Below, in pieces: positions 16,740 to 25,401 of a stretch of 64,000 bases of DNA. The notes below the pieces were generated by a model. The model was not told the DNA's origin, did no database searches, and saw only the letters and a program-made list of their open reading frames with translations. The DNA comes from CADEEN01 sp963738425 (lineage in GTDB: Bacteria; Pseudomonadota; Gammaproteobacteria; Burkholderiales; Burkholderiaceae_C): assembly GCA_963738425.1 (NCBI GenBank), contig CAVTWT010000003.1:186001-250000 (forward strand). Direction: 5' to 3'. The translations under genes were made by a program, and so were the position numbers. Numbering within the stretch: the first letter of the stretch is position 1; each line of letters opens with the position of its first letter.

Positions 16740-17807
16740 GTGGCAGCAAAACCCCAATCCCCCGACAACCCATTTGCCGCGCGCGTGATCGCGTGGCAAA
16801 AAACGCATGGCCGCCACGGCCTGCCGTGGCAAGACACGCGCGACCCGTACCGCGTCTGGCTCTCGGAAATCATGCTGCAACAGACGCAGGTGACGACAGT
16901 GCTGGACTACTACGCACGCTTCCTGCAGCGCTTTTCCGACGTGGCCGCGCTGGCCGCCGCGCCGCTGGACGATGTGCTCGCGCAGTGGAGCGGCCTGGGT
17001 TACTACAGCCGCGCGCGCAACCTGCACCGATGTGCTCAGGTGGTGGTGCAGGAGCACGGTGGTGCGTTCCCGCCGAGCGCCGCGGCGTTGATGGCGTTGC
17101 CGGGCATCGGCCGCTCGACGGCGGCGGCGATTGCCGCTTTTTGTTTTGGCGAGCGCGTTGCCATCCTCGATGGCAACGTCAAGCGCGTGTTGACGCGCGC
17201 GCTCGGTTTCGACGCCGATCTGGCGGTGGCGGCCAACGAGCGCGCGCTTTGGGAGCGGGCGCAGGGGCTGTTGCCGGGCCGCGGCATCGAGCGCTACACA
17301 CAGGGACTGATGGATCTCGGCGCGACGCTGTGCACGGCGCGCGCGCCGCGATGCGGCGAGTGCCCCGTGGCGACGACTTGCATTGGCAAGGCGCAGGGCC
17401 GGCCCGAGCGCTTGCCGGTCAAGACGAGAAAACTCAAACGCGGCGCGCGTCGCAATGCAATGCTGTGGCTTGTCGACGCCGAGCAACGACTCTGGCTGAC
17501 GCAGCGTGAGGCGAAGGGGGTGTGGGCTGGCCTGTGGACGTTGCCGCTGTTCGACTCGCTCGACGCGCTGCATGAGCTGCTGCGCGACTGGCCGGGACGC
17601 GGTGAAGCGTTGCCGCCGATCGACCACGCGCTGACCCACTTCGACTGGCGGCTCGAACCATGGCAGCACGCGCTCGGTGCGCGCTTGTCGGCCGCGCGGC
17701 GAAGTGCGATCGAATCGAAGCTGCCTGCTGGCGCTTGGTTCGAGCGCGACGCTGCTTTGGCGTTGGGGCTCCCCGCGCCCATCCGCAAGCTGCTCCTCGC
17801 TTACTGA
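16740..17807 (+). CDS. mutY: A/G-specific adenine DNA glycosylase
   Basis: Removes adenine mispaired with 8-oxoguanine. The 355-residue protein starts at GTG 16740. It has the catalytic Glu in LSEIMLQQTQV, the helix-hairpin-helix PGIGRSTAAAIAAF followed by the catalytic Asp in ILDGNVKRVL, the Fe-S cluster cysteines in CTARAPRCGECPVATTC, and a C-terminal NUDIX-like recognition domain. Overlaps the convergent downstream gene by seven bases. Confidence 0.96.
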   Translation: MAAKPQSPDNPFAARVIAWQKTHGRHGLPWQDTRDPYRVWLSEIMLQQTQVTTVLDYYARFLQRFSDVAALAAAPLDDVLAQWSGLGYYSRARNLHRCAQVVVQEHGGAFPPSAAALMALPGIGRSTAAAIAAFCFGERVAILDGNVKRVLTRALGFDADLAVAANERALWERAQGLLPGRGIERYTQGLMDLGATLCTARAPRCGECPVATTCIGKAQGRPERLPVKTRKLKRGARRNAMLWLVDAEQRLWLTQREAKGVWAGLWTLPLFDSLDALHELLRDWPGRGEALPPIDHALTHFDWRLEPWQHALGARLSAARRSAIESKLPAGAWFERDAALALGLPAPIRKLLLAY

Positions 17808-18407
17808 ACGACGCCCTTGCCCTTCAGGTACTCGTGGACCAGCCGCAGCCGCGCCTGCGGGTCGGGCAGCGTCATCAGCTTCTGCTTGGCGGCCAGCGGG
17901 ATCGGCAGGATCTCGCACCAGCGGTTGGCCACCCAGCCGGCGTCGTCGAGCCGGTAGGGCTCGGCAAAAGGCGGGTTGCCTTTTTCGATCAACGACGCGA
18001 TCACCTGCTGCAGCGCGCGCACCGTAGCCGAACAGCGCCGGCTCGGGCGAGACCACCTCGTCGGGCATCAGCAGTTCGATCTCGCTGGTCCACAAGCCGT
18101 TGTCCCGCTGCGCCGGGCTGCCGACGATGGTGAAGCGCTCGATGCCCAGGCAGCGCAGCTTGAGCAGGTTCGCGCCTTCGGCATCGACCGTGTCGATGTG
18201 GGCCAGCACGCCGTGCGACTCGAAGCGCACATTGCCGCGGCCGGCTTCCTTGCCCGCGGCCAGGCAGACCACGCCGAACGGCGTTTTCTCGCGCAGGCAT
18301 TGGCTCGCGAGGTCGAGATAACGCGCCTCGAAGACCTTCAACTGCAGCACGGTGCCGGGGAACAGCACGCTCTTCAGAGGGAACAACGAAACCGACTGAC
18401 GCTTCAT
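17801..18407 (-). pseudogene. Lon substrate-binding-domain protein, frameshifted
   Basis: The first 130 residues from ATG 18407 (MKRQSVSLFPLKSVLFPGTVLQLKVFE) are a Lon N-terminal (LON/PUA-like) domain. After SPEPALFG the frame diverges; the expected continuation RALQQVIASLIEKGNPPF through YLKGKGVVQ and TAA is found one frame away. A single extra base near 18026 (GGCTACGG where GGCACGG would give FGTVRALQQ) restores a protein of about 200 residues, the usual family length. Both halves look well conserved, so a recent mutation or a sequence error fits better than old decay. Role of such proteins is poorly known. Confidence 0.8.
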
Positions 18408-18469
18408 TTCAGATGTACTGCTCAAACTGAAGGTCGTAACTTCCCAAGCGACCGCCTCGGATCTGGCTT

Positions 18470-18535
18470 TGCCAGGCCGTCAGCGGTGCCCCCCTTGGGC
18501 GGGAGCGGCGAAGCCGCTTCGGGGGTGGGTGTCAT
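18470..18535. repeat. Palindromic element (family B-like) between rapZ and the Lon-domain gene
   Basis: Contains the symmetric GAGCGGCGAAGCCGCTTC core next to a CCCCCCTTGGGCGGG segment. Similar composition and placement (gene ends, close to coding starts and stops) to the other family B elements in this window. Confidence 0.55.
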
Positions 18536-19413
18536 GTCACATCCTGCTCGCGGTGCCGCACCAGCGTCGCCGCGCGTTGCGTGAAGCGGCGCGCGAGTTG
18601 CTCGGCGGCGTAGACCGATCGGTGTTGGCCGCCGGTGCAGCCCAGCGCCACCGTGACGTAGGCGCGCTGGCCGTCGTTGAAAGCGTCGAGCCAGCGGCCG
18701 ATGAAGGCCTCGATCTGCGACAGCATTTCAGTGACTTCGGGTTGCGCGGCGAGGTAGGCCGCTACCGCCGTGTCGCGACCATTCAGCGGGCGCAGCTCGC
18801 GGATGTAGTGCGGATTCGGCAGCACGCGCAGATCGAACACGAAGTCGGCATCGAGCGGCACGCCATGCTTGAACGCAAACGATTCAAAAACCAGCGTCAG
18901 CGCCGCACCCTTGGCGCCGACGGCGTCACGCAGCCAGCGCGTGAGCTGCGCCGGACGCAGCTGGCTGGTGTCGACCACGGTCGAGAGTTCGCGCAGGCCG
19001 GCGAGCAGTTCGCGTTCGAGCTCGATCGCATCGACCAGCGCGCGCGGTGATGCACCGGCGGCCGCGTCGGCCGACAACGGATGGGGTCGTCGTGTTTCGG
19101 AGAAGCGCCGCACCAGTGCATCGGTGCTGGCGTCGAGAAAGTACGGTCGCACGGCCACGCCTTCGTGGCGCAAGCCCTCGATCAACGGCAGCAGGTGCGG
19201 CAGAGAGCCGGCGCTGCGCACATCGACGGCCACGGCCACGCGCCGCGAGCCGGCTTCGCGCTGCTTCTCCACGGCAATGAAATCGCGCAGCAGCTCCGGC
19301 GGCAGGTTGTCGACACAGAAATAGCCTGCGTCTTCGAGCGCATGCAGCGCGATCGACTTGCCCGAGCCGGAGATGCCCGTGATGAGCACGAGATCCAACG
19401 CCGTCGCGCTCAT
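18532..19413 (-). CDS. rapZ: RNase adapter protein RapZ
   Basis: P-loop protein which in E. coli brings RNase E to the GlmZ sRNA and so controls amino-sugar synthesis. The 293-residue protein has Walker A GISGSGKS (12-19), CVDNLPPELL, the FLDAST Walker B-like region and the C-terminal GCTGGQHRSVYAAEQLA motif that is diagnostic for the family. Its ATG overlaps the recN stop (four bases). Confidence 0.95.
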   Translation of the reverse strand: MSATALDLVLITGISGSGKSIALHALEDAGYFCVDNLPPELLRDFIAVEKQREAGSRRVAVAVDVRSAGSLPHLLPLIEGLRHEGVAVRPYFLDASTDALVRRFSETRRPHPLSADAAAGASPRALVDAIELERELLAGLRELSTVVDTSQLRPAQLTRWLRDAVGAKGAALTLVFESFAFKHGVPLDADFVFDLRVLPNPHYIRELRPLNGRDTAVAAYLAAQPEVTEMLSQIEAFIGRWLDAFNDGQRAYVTVALGCTGGQHRSVYAAEQLARRFTQRAATLVRHREQDVT

Positions 19414-21101
19414 TTCGCGCTGCGCCTTTCTTTCGTGCGCGGCTTCGCGGGGGATGCCGATGCCGAGCCGAGCAGTTCCTGCGCGTGCGCCACACTGGTG
19501 GCCAGGCGCTCGCCGCCGAGCATGCGCGCCACTTCGGCCACGCGCGCTTCGCCGACGACGCCTTGCACGTCGCTTTGCGTGCTCGGCCCGCGCGCTTGCT
19601 TGCTGACGACGAAGTGATGGTCACCGCAGGCCGCCACTTGCGCCAGATGCGTCACTGCGAGCACTTGTCGTTCGCGGCCGAGCTGCTTCATCAAGCGGCC
19701 CACCGTATCGGCGACGGCGCCGCCAATGCCGGCGTCGATCTCGTCGAAGATCAACGTGGCGGCTCCTGCGGAACTGCGTGCGGTCGTGACCGCGATCGCC
19801 AGCGCCAGGCGCGACAGCTCACCGCCCGAGGCCACCTTGGCCAGCGCGCGCGGCGTGCTGCCGGCGTGGCCGGCGACGCGCAACTCGACGCTCTCCAGGC
19901 CGAACGACTGCGGCTCGTCTTGCGCGATCAGCGCCACTTCGAAACGGCCGCCGGCCATGCCGAGCTGCTGCATCGCCTGCGTCACCGCGTCGGCCAGTTT
20001 CGGCGCTGCGAGCTTGCGCGCCTTGCTGACCCGCTGCGCTTCGGCGCGCCACGCCCGCTCCGCGTCGGCGGCGGCGCGTTCAAGCGCGGCGCTGTCGGTG
20101 GCCGCATCGAGGCGTGCCAGTTCGGTGCGCCAGCTCGCCAGCAGCGAAGCCAATTCTTCGGGCGGTCGCCGGAAGCGCCGCGCCAGGCCGATCCACGCCG
20201 ACAGGCGCGCGTCGAGTTCGGCCAGGCGCTGTGGGTCGATGTCGGCATGCTGCAGGTATCCTGAGAGCGAATGGGCGGCGTCGGTCAACTGCGCATGCGC
20301 GCTCTGCAACACCTCGGCGAGCGGCGCCAGGCGGGCATCGATGCGCGCCGCTTCCGACAATGCATCGGCGGCCTGCAATGTCAGCGCTGCCGCGTTGGTG
20401 TCGGCATCGGCCACCGCATCGAGCGCGCCTTGCGCCGACTCGATCAGCGTTTGTGCGTGCGCCAGCCGCGTGTGTTCTGCGTTGAGCTCGGGCCATTCGC
20501 CTTCAGCAGGGCCGAGGCGATCGACCTCGCCAATCTGCCAGGCCAGCCGCTCGCGCTCACGTTCGATCTCGGCGCTTTGCGAGCGCGCCCGTTCGAGCGC
20601 GGCGGTGGCGCTTTTCCACTGCGCCCACAGCGCAGCCAGCGGCGCCAGGTCAACGCCGGCCTCGCCATCGAGCAGCGCGCGCACTGCCGCCGGCCGCGTC
20701 AGGCTCTGCCACGCATGCTGGCCGTGGATGTCGACCAGCGCGTCGGCGGCTTCACGCAACTGCGTCACCGTCGCCGGGCTGCCATTGATCCAGGCCCGGC
20801 TCTTGCCTTGTGCGTCGATCGTGCGCCGCAACAGCAGCATGTCGTTCGAGTCGAAGCCAGCGTCTTCGAGCCAGGCTCCGAGCGACGCGGGTGCATCGAA
20901 CTCCGCGGCGATCTCGGCGCGTGCCGCACCTTCGCGCACGACCAGCGCATCGCCGCGCGAGCCGAGTGCGAGTTGCAGCGCGTCGATCAGGATCGACTTG
21001 CCGGCGCCGGTTTCGCCGGTGAGCACCGAGAAACCAGCGCCGAACTCGACTTCCAGTTCAGGAACGATGACGAAGTCGCGCAGCGAAAGCCGTCGCAACA
21101 T
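19410..21101 (-). CDS. recN: DNA repair protein RecN
   Basis: SMC-like ATPase for double-strand-break repair. The ATG at 21101 gives MLRRLSLRDFVIVPELEVEF, the typical RecN start, and 563 residues. Walker A GETGAGKS (29-36) is followed by a long coiled-coil middle region and the C-terminal GGELSRLALAI signature and LIFDEIDAGIGG Walker B. The frame is open much further upstream, but that part is nadK in another frame. Overlaps nadK by one base. Confidence 0.96.
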   Translation of the reverse strand: MLRRLSLRDFVIVPELEVEFGAGFSVLTGETGAGKSILIDALQLALGSRGDALVVREGAARAEIAAEFDAPASLGAWLEDAGFDSNDMLLLRRTIDAQGKSRAWINGSPATVTQLREAADALVDIHGQHAWQSLTRPAAVRALLDGEAGVDLAPLAALWAQWKSATAALERARSQSAEIERERERLAWQIGEVDRLGPAEGEWPELNAEHTRLAHAQTLIESAQGALDAVADADTNAAALTLQAADALSEAARIDARLAPLAEVLQSAHAQLTDAAHSLSGYLQHADIDPQRLAELDARLSAWIGLARRFRRPPEELASLLASWRTELARLDAATDSAALERAAADAERAWRAEAQRVSKARKLAAPKLADAVTQAMQQLGMAGGRFEVALIAQDEPQSFGLESVELRVAGHAGSTPRALAKVASGGELSRLALAIAVTTARSSAGAATLIFDEIDAGIGGAVADTVGRLMKQLGRERQVLAVTHLAQVAACGDHHFVVSKQARGPSTQSDVQGVVGEARVAEVARMLGGERLATSVAHAQELLGSASASPAKPRTKERRSAK

Positions 21102-21991
21102 CACACGACTCCTTCGTACCAGCGTAGCTTGCGCCTCAAGGTGGCGTAGTAGCTCCATCCTTTCGGATGCAGAAAGCGCACCTTGTGCACCGAGCGCTTC
21201 ATGCGCACCTGGTCGCCGTGCTGCAGGCTGGCCAGGCTCTGCATGTCGAAGTTGGCCGACACGTCGCGCCCGGAGACGACGGTGATGCGCACCTCGCCGT
21301 CGTCGGGCAGCACGATCGGCCGGTTCGACAGCGTGTGCGAGGCATTGGGCACGAGCAGCCAGCCGCGGATGCCCGGGTGCAGGATCGGCCCGCCGGCCGA
21401 CAGCGAATAGGCGGTGGAGCCGGTCGGCGAGGCGACGATCAGGCCATCGGCGCGCATGTTGGCCACGAACTCGTCGCCGATGTCGACGCGCAACTCGACC
21501 ATGCCTGCGGTGGCGCCGCGCGTCACGACGACGTCGTTCAGCGCCACGCTGGTGAAGATGCACTCGTCGCCACGCCACACACTCGCATCGAGCATCGCGC
21601 GGTGTTCTTCTTCGAACTCGCCGCGCACCATCGGCGCCAGCGCCTCTCTGAAGCGATCGACCGGGATGTCGGTGATGAAGCCCAGCCGGCCCTGGTTGAT
21701 GCCGATCAGCGGCATGTCGAACTGCGCCAGCTCGCGTGCGATGCCGAGCATCGTGCCGTCGCCGCCAACGACCACGGTGACGTCGCAGCGCTGGCCGAGC
21801 TGTGCGGCCTCGAGCGCATCGTATTGAGTGATGCCGGTGGCCTGCGCGGTGGCGCGCTCGAGACACACCTCCAGCCCTTGCTGAGTGAGAAAGCGGGCGA
21901 CGTCTTCGAGCAGCTCGCGCATGCCCTGTGCCTGGGGTTTGCCCACGATCGCGGCGTGACGAAAGCGCTGGGGAGCCGGCATGTGCAGCAT
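21101..21991 (-). CDS. nadK: NAD kinase
   Basis: Phosphorylates NAD to NADP. The 296-residue protein has the VVVGGDGTMLG motif, the LGFITDIP region, NDVVVTRG and the SPTGSTAYSLSAGGPI motif. The start is ATG 21991 or 21982; the open frame further upstream overlaps the repeat element before hrcA and is not used. Translationally coupled with recN (TGATG). The nadK-recN order, divergent from hrcA, is conserved in betaproteobacteria. Confidence 0.95.
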   Translation of the reverse strand: MLHMPAPQRFRHAAIVGKPQAQGMRELLEDVARFLTQQGLEVCLERATAQATGITQYDALEAAQLGQRCDVTVVVGGDGTMLGIARELAQFDMPLIGINQGRLGFITDIPVDRFREALAPMVRGEFEEEHRAMLDASVWRGDECIFTSVALNDVVVTRGATAGMVELRVDIGDEFVANMRADGLIVASPTGSTAYSLSAGGPILHPGIRGWLLVPNASHTLSNRPIVLPDDGEVRITVVSGRDVSANFDMQSLASLQHGDQVRMKRSVHKVRFLHPKGWSYYATLRRKLRWYEGVV

Positions 21992-22028
21992 GATAGGGGT
22001 ACTCTTGCGGCACAGAATTCGAAAGTCA

Positions 22029-22103
22029 TGAAACCCCTTGCTCACTGCGTTCGCGTCCCCCAAGGGGAGCGTCGGCGTTTTGGGGCGGCCCGGCAACTCC
22101 GAC
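22029..22103. repeat. Start-proximal palindromic element (family B) before hrcA
   Basis: Contains CTTGCTCACTGCGTTCGC, then CCCCCAAGGGG symmetry, then TTTTGGGGCGGCCCGGC, ending a few bases before the hrcA ATG. Near-identical layout to 27521-27596 and 6650-6715. Confidence 0.7.
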
Positions 22104-23126
22104 ATGGATGACCGTGCAAAGTCCCTGCTGAAAACCCTCGTCGAGCTCTACATCGCCGAGGGCACACCCGTGGGCTCGCGGACCTTGTCGCGGGCCTCGG
22201 GGTTGGAACTGTCGCCGGCGACGATCCGCAATGTCATGGCCGATCTGGAAGAACTCGGCCTGATCGCCAGCCCGCACACCAGCGCCGGGCGCATCCCCAC
22301 GGCACGCGGCTACCGCGTCTTCGTCGACACGATGCTGACGGCGCGGCCCTTGGATGCCCTGCAGCCGCCTCTGCCGAACTCGGCTCGGGAGCAGTTGCAG
22401 TCAGGCCAGCCGACGCGCGTGATCGCCAGCGCGGCACACGTCCTGTCGAGCTTGTCGAACTTTGTTGGCGTCGTCACCGCGCCGAAGAAAGCCAGCGTCT
22501 TCCACCACATCGAGTTCATGCGCCTGGGCGAGCGGCGCGTGTTGCTGATCCTGGTTGCGCCCGATGGCGATGTGCAGAACCGCGTCATCATGACCGCGCG
22601 CGACTACACGCAGGCCGAGCTGGTCGAGGCGGCGAATTTTCTCAACGCGCACTACGCCGGCCTGACGATCGACGCCGTGCGCGAGCGCCTGCAGCAGGAA
22701 GTGGAAACGCTGCGCAGTGAAATCGCCACGCTGATGCAGGCGGCCGTGCAAGCCGGCACCGAGGCCATGGCCAGCGAAGAGCAACTGGTCGTCAGCGGCG
22801 AGCGCAACCTGCTCACCGTGCAGGATTTCGGCAACGACATGGGCAGCCTGCGCAAGCTGTTCGACCTGTTCGAGCAGAAGACGCAGCTGATGCGCCTGCT
22901 CGACGTGAGCAGCCGCGCGGAGGGCGTGCGCATCTACATCGGTGGCGAGTCTGGCGTCGTGCCCTACGAAGAGCTGTCGATCGTCAGCGCGCCGTACGAG
23001 GTGGACGGCCGCGTCGTCGGCACACTCGGCGTGATCGGGCCGACACGCATGGCGTATGACCGCATGATCCAGATCGTCGATATCACGTCGAAGCTGGTCA
23101 GCAATGCGCTGAGTGCGCCTCGATAA
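22104..23126 (+). CDS. hrcA: Heat-inducible transcription repressor HrcA
   Basis: Represses class I heat-shock genes by binding CIRCE operators. The 340-residue protein from ATG 22104 has the N-terminal winged helix (SPATIRNVMADLEELGLIASPHTSAGRIPTARGY is the region; key SPATIRN and HTSAGR) and the GAF-like core with IGGES and GVIGPTRMAYDRMI. An in-frame start 66 bases upstream would translate the palindromic element and is rejected. No CIRCE site was found in this window. Confidence 0.96.
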   Translation: MDDRAKSLLKTLVELYIAEGTPVGSRTLSRASGLELSPATIRNVMADLEELGLIASPHTSAGRIPTARGYRVFVDTMLTARPLDALQPPLPNSAREQLQSGQPTRVIASAAHVLSSLSNFVGVVTAPKKASVFHHIEFMRLGERRVLLILVAPDGDVQNRVIMTARDYTQAELVEAANFLNAHYAGLTIDAVRERLQQEVETLRSEIATLMQAAVQAGTEAMASEEQLVVSGERNLLTVQDFGNDMGSLRKLFDLFEQKTQLMRLLDVSSRAEGVRIYIGGESGVVPYEELSIVSAPYEVDGRVVGTLGVIGPTRMAYDRMIQIVDITSKLVSNALSAPR

Positions 23127-23129
23127 CGC

Positions 23130-24049
23130 TCAAGCCGGCAGGAAGCCCTCGATCGACAGGTAGCGCTCGCCCGTGTCGTAGTTGAACCCCAGCACGCGCG
23201 CCTTGGCGTCCAACTCCGGCAGCTTCTTCGCAATCGCCGCCAGCGTGGCGCCACTGGAGATGCCGACCAGCATGCCCTCTTCGCGCGCGCAGCGGCGCGC
23301 CATCTCGCGCGCTTCTTCCGCTTCAACCTGGATCACGCCGTCGAGCAGCGCGGTGTGCAGGTTCTTCGGGATGAAGCCGGCGCCGATGCCCTGGATCGGA
23401 TGCGGCGACGGCTGGCCGCCGCTGATCACCGGGCTCGCCGACGGCTCGACCGCGAAGACTTTCAGATTCGGCCAGCGCTTCTTCAACACCATCGCGCAGC
23501 CGGTGATGTGGCCGCCAGTCCCGACGCCGGTGATCAGCGCATCGAGGCCTTCGGGGAAGTCGCGCGCGATCTCTTCGGCGGTGGTGCGCACATGCACGGC
23601 GATGTTGGCGTCGTTCTCGAACTGCTGCGGCATCCAGCCGCCGGGCGTCGCCGCGACCAGTTCCTGCGCCCGCGCGATCGAGCCCTTCATGCCCTTCTCG
23701 CGCGGGGTCAGCTCGAACGTTGCGCCATAGGCGAGCATCAAGCGGCGGCGCTCGATACTCATGCTGTCGGGCATGACGAGCACGAGCTTGTAGCCTTTGA
23801 CTGCGGCCACCATGGCCAGGCCGATGCCGGTGTTACCGGACGTCGGTTCGATGATCGTGCCACCTGGCTTCAAGGCGCCCGAGGCCTCGGCGGCTTCGAC
23901 CATCGATAGCGCGATGCGGTCCTTGATCGAGCCGCCCGGATTGCTGCGCTCGGACTTGATCCAGACCTCGCGGCTCCGATCCGAACAAGGCGGTTGATGC
24001 GGATGTGCGGCGTGTCGCCAATGGTGGCGAGGATGGTGTCGGCTTTCAT
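23130..24049 (-). pseudogene. Cysteine synthase (O-acetylserine sulfhydrylase), frameshifted near the N-terminus
   Basis: PLP enzyme that makes cysteine from O-acetylserine and sulfide. The start MKADTILATIGDTPHIRINRL is at 24049; the rest of the protein, from REVWIKSERSNPGGSIKDR (PLP lysine), through EPTSGNTGIG, GVGTGGHITG, GGQPSPHPIQGIGAGFIP to VGISSGAT, is one frame away. The frame break is at 23966-23990. An extra T after CGCCT plus a lost CG pair in the CCGCG run would rebuild RLFGSEPREVW, so two small indels fit best. Everything after the break is intact, so a sequence error or a very young lesion is likely. CysK-type rather than CysM-type by motif; convergent with hrcA, three bases apart. 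Confidence 0.8.
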
Positions 24050-24124
24050 GGCGGCCCTGCTTGAAGGAGAGGTGAGCAAGAAGCCGCATCGTAGCGAGCG
24101 CAGGCTTGCGCTGCATGCCAAACC

Positions 24125-24130
24125 TAGAAT
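24125..24130 (+). promoter_or_regulatory. -10 element of the CAT tRNA gene
   Basis: TAGAAT ten bases before the mature tRNA 5' end, the same hexamer seen before petA and tRNA-Thr. No clear -35 at the normal distance. Confidence 0.5.
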
Positions 24131-24139
24131 CTCCTGCGC

Positions 24140-24216
24140 GGGCCGTTAGCTCAGTCGGTTAGAGCAGAGGACTCATAATCCTTTGGTCGCTGGTTCGATC
24201 CCAGCACGGCCTACCA
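24140..24216 (+). tRNA. tRNA with CAT anticodon (elongator Met or Ile2)
   Basis: Cloverleaf: acceptor GGGCCGT/ACGGCCT, D-arm GCTC...GAGC, anticodon loop CTCATAA, T-loop TTCGATC, discriminator A and encoded CCA; 77 bases. It is not initiator tRNA (first pair can form as G-T, and there is no GGG/CCC anticodon stem). Body features (C4-G69, C5-G68, TTGGTCGCTGG after the anticodon stem) resemble tRNA-Ile2, whose C34 is changed to lysidine by TilS, as much as elongator Met. Confidence 0.9.
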
Positions 24217-24300
24217 CCACCGCACTCATTTCCATTGCGCTGGACGGCAAGCGGTGCGAGCATCGCGGAACCACATGTCTTCAACAGCGAGGAGCAAGCG

Positions 24301-24999
24301 ATGGCCGCTTTCGATGCCGATGCCCTGATTTCGATGTTCGAGAACGCGAGTGCGAAGTCGAGCGCGAGCGTGCAGAAAGCCGTGACCGAGGCGACGCTGG
24401 CCGCGCTGCGCGGCCGCGAGCTGACGCTGGCCAACATCCGCTCCTCGCTCGACTCGGTGACCAAGGCGGTGTCGATGGGCGCGGCGAAGAGCCCGCTCGG
24501 CGCCGATGCTGTTGAAGGCCTGCTCGACAAGGCGGTGGCCGGCATGGACGCGGCGCTGGTCAAGGCGGTGCAGGCCAACCAGGCGGCGCTGCAGCAGTTC
24601 GCCGACCGCGGTGTCGATCTGCGCGAGAAGCATCTGAAGAAGGCGCTCGACGATCTCGACAAGTTCGACGGCCTGCTGATCGGCGCCGTGAAGAAGGCGG
24701 GCGCGGCGGCCGGCCCGATGGCGGCACCGTGGCAGCAGGCGATGGAAAAACTGCAGGCCGGTGGCTCGATGTCAGGGCTCTCTGCCGCCAAGACCGTCGA
24801 AGAATTCGCCGACCAGATGGGCTCGGCGCTGAAGTCGACCCGCAGCGCCAGCGTGCGCGCCGCCGCCGCGCTGGCCGAGAGCTACGCAGCGATGGCCAGT
24901 GGTGTGCTCGTCGGCTTGTCCGAGGCGCTGGCTCCGGGTGCGGCACACGAAAAAGCCGCGCCAGCCGCAACGCCCGCAGCCAAGAAGCGGAAGCGGTGA
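24301..24999 (+). CDS. Phasin-like helical protein of unknown function
   Basis: Protein of 232 residues, rich in Ala, Lys and Leu, almost entirely helical by composition, with a lysine/arginine-rich end (AAKKRKR) and an AlaPro linker before it. GAGGAGC lies at a good Shine-Dalgarno distance before the ATG at 24301. Phasin-type amphipathic helices with a basic Ala/Pro/Lys tail occur in proteins that coat polyhydroxyalkanoate granules and bind DNA, but no diagnostic motif is seen, so this is only a resemblance. Stands alone after the tRNA gene. Confidence 0.75.
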   Translation: MAAFDADALISMFENASAKSSASVQKAVTEATLAALRGRELTLANIRSSLDSVTKAVSMGAAKSPLGADAVEGLLDKAVAGMDAALVKAVQANQAALQQFADRGVDLREKHLKKALDDLDKFDGLLIGAVKKAGAAAGPMAAPWQQAMEKLQAGGSMSGLSAAKTVEEFADQMGSALKSTRSASVRAAAALAESYAAMASGVLVGLSEALAPGAAHEKAAPAATPAAKKRKR

Positions 25000-25042
25000 A
25001 CCGCGGGGCGCGCTGCCGTCGGCGGCACGCGAGCGACGTGGG

Positions 25043-25359
25043 CTAGAAACCGAAGCGGTACACGCACTTGGCTGCCCGCAGGCCCGCGGTGCCGGTCATC
25101 TCCGGCACGTGCAGCAGCATGCACCGCCCCAGCGCTTGCATCCGCGGCCAATACCAATGCGAGTCGGCGGTGTCTTTCTTGCATTGAATCGTCTGGCCGA
25201 CGATCGCACTGAGCCCCGAGCGCACCAGGCATCCCAGGATCGGGTCGCCGCCGAACACCCACGCGGGTATGGCATCGATGACTTGCTCGGCGTCGATCAG
25301 TCGAGCGACAGCTCGTACTTGCGGCCCCGATGCTCAAACTGATGGGCGTTGATCTTCAT
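25043..25359 (-). pseudogene. Small unknown protein, apparently frameshifted
   Basis: An ATG at 25359 with a good GAGGTG ribosome site opens a reading frame (MKINAHQFEHRGRKYELSL) that hits TGA after 20 codons. One frame away, directly after it, an open frame reads DAEQVIDAIPAWVFGGDP onward to a stop at 25043. Together they would encode about 105 residues if one base were missing near 25300. The second part alone could start at GTG 25258 (71 residues). No family recognised. Confidence 0.5.
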
Positions 25360-25401
25360 TGCGCACCTCGGTGTCCGGCGTTCGTGCGATCGAACAATCG
25401 C

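Noticed and set aside
22038..22103. A longer HrcA start with 22 extra residues.
   Set aside because: Those codons are the palindromic element; the family start is at 22104.
22000..22110. CIRCE operator next to hrcA.
   Set aside because: The inverted repeats there do not match the CIRCE pattern TTAGCACTC-N9-GAGTGCTAA.
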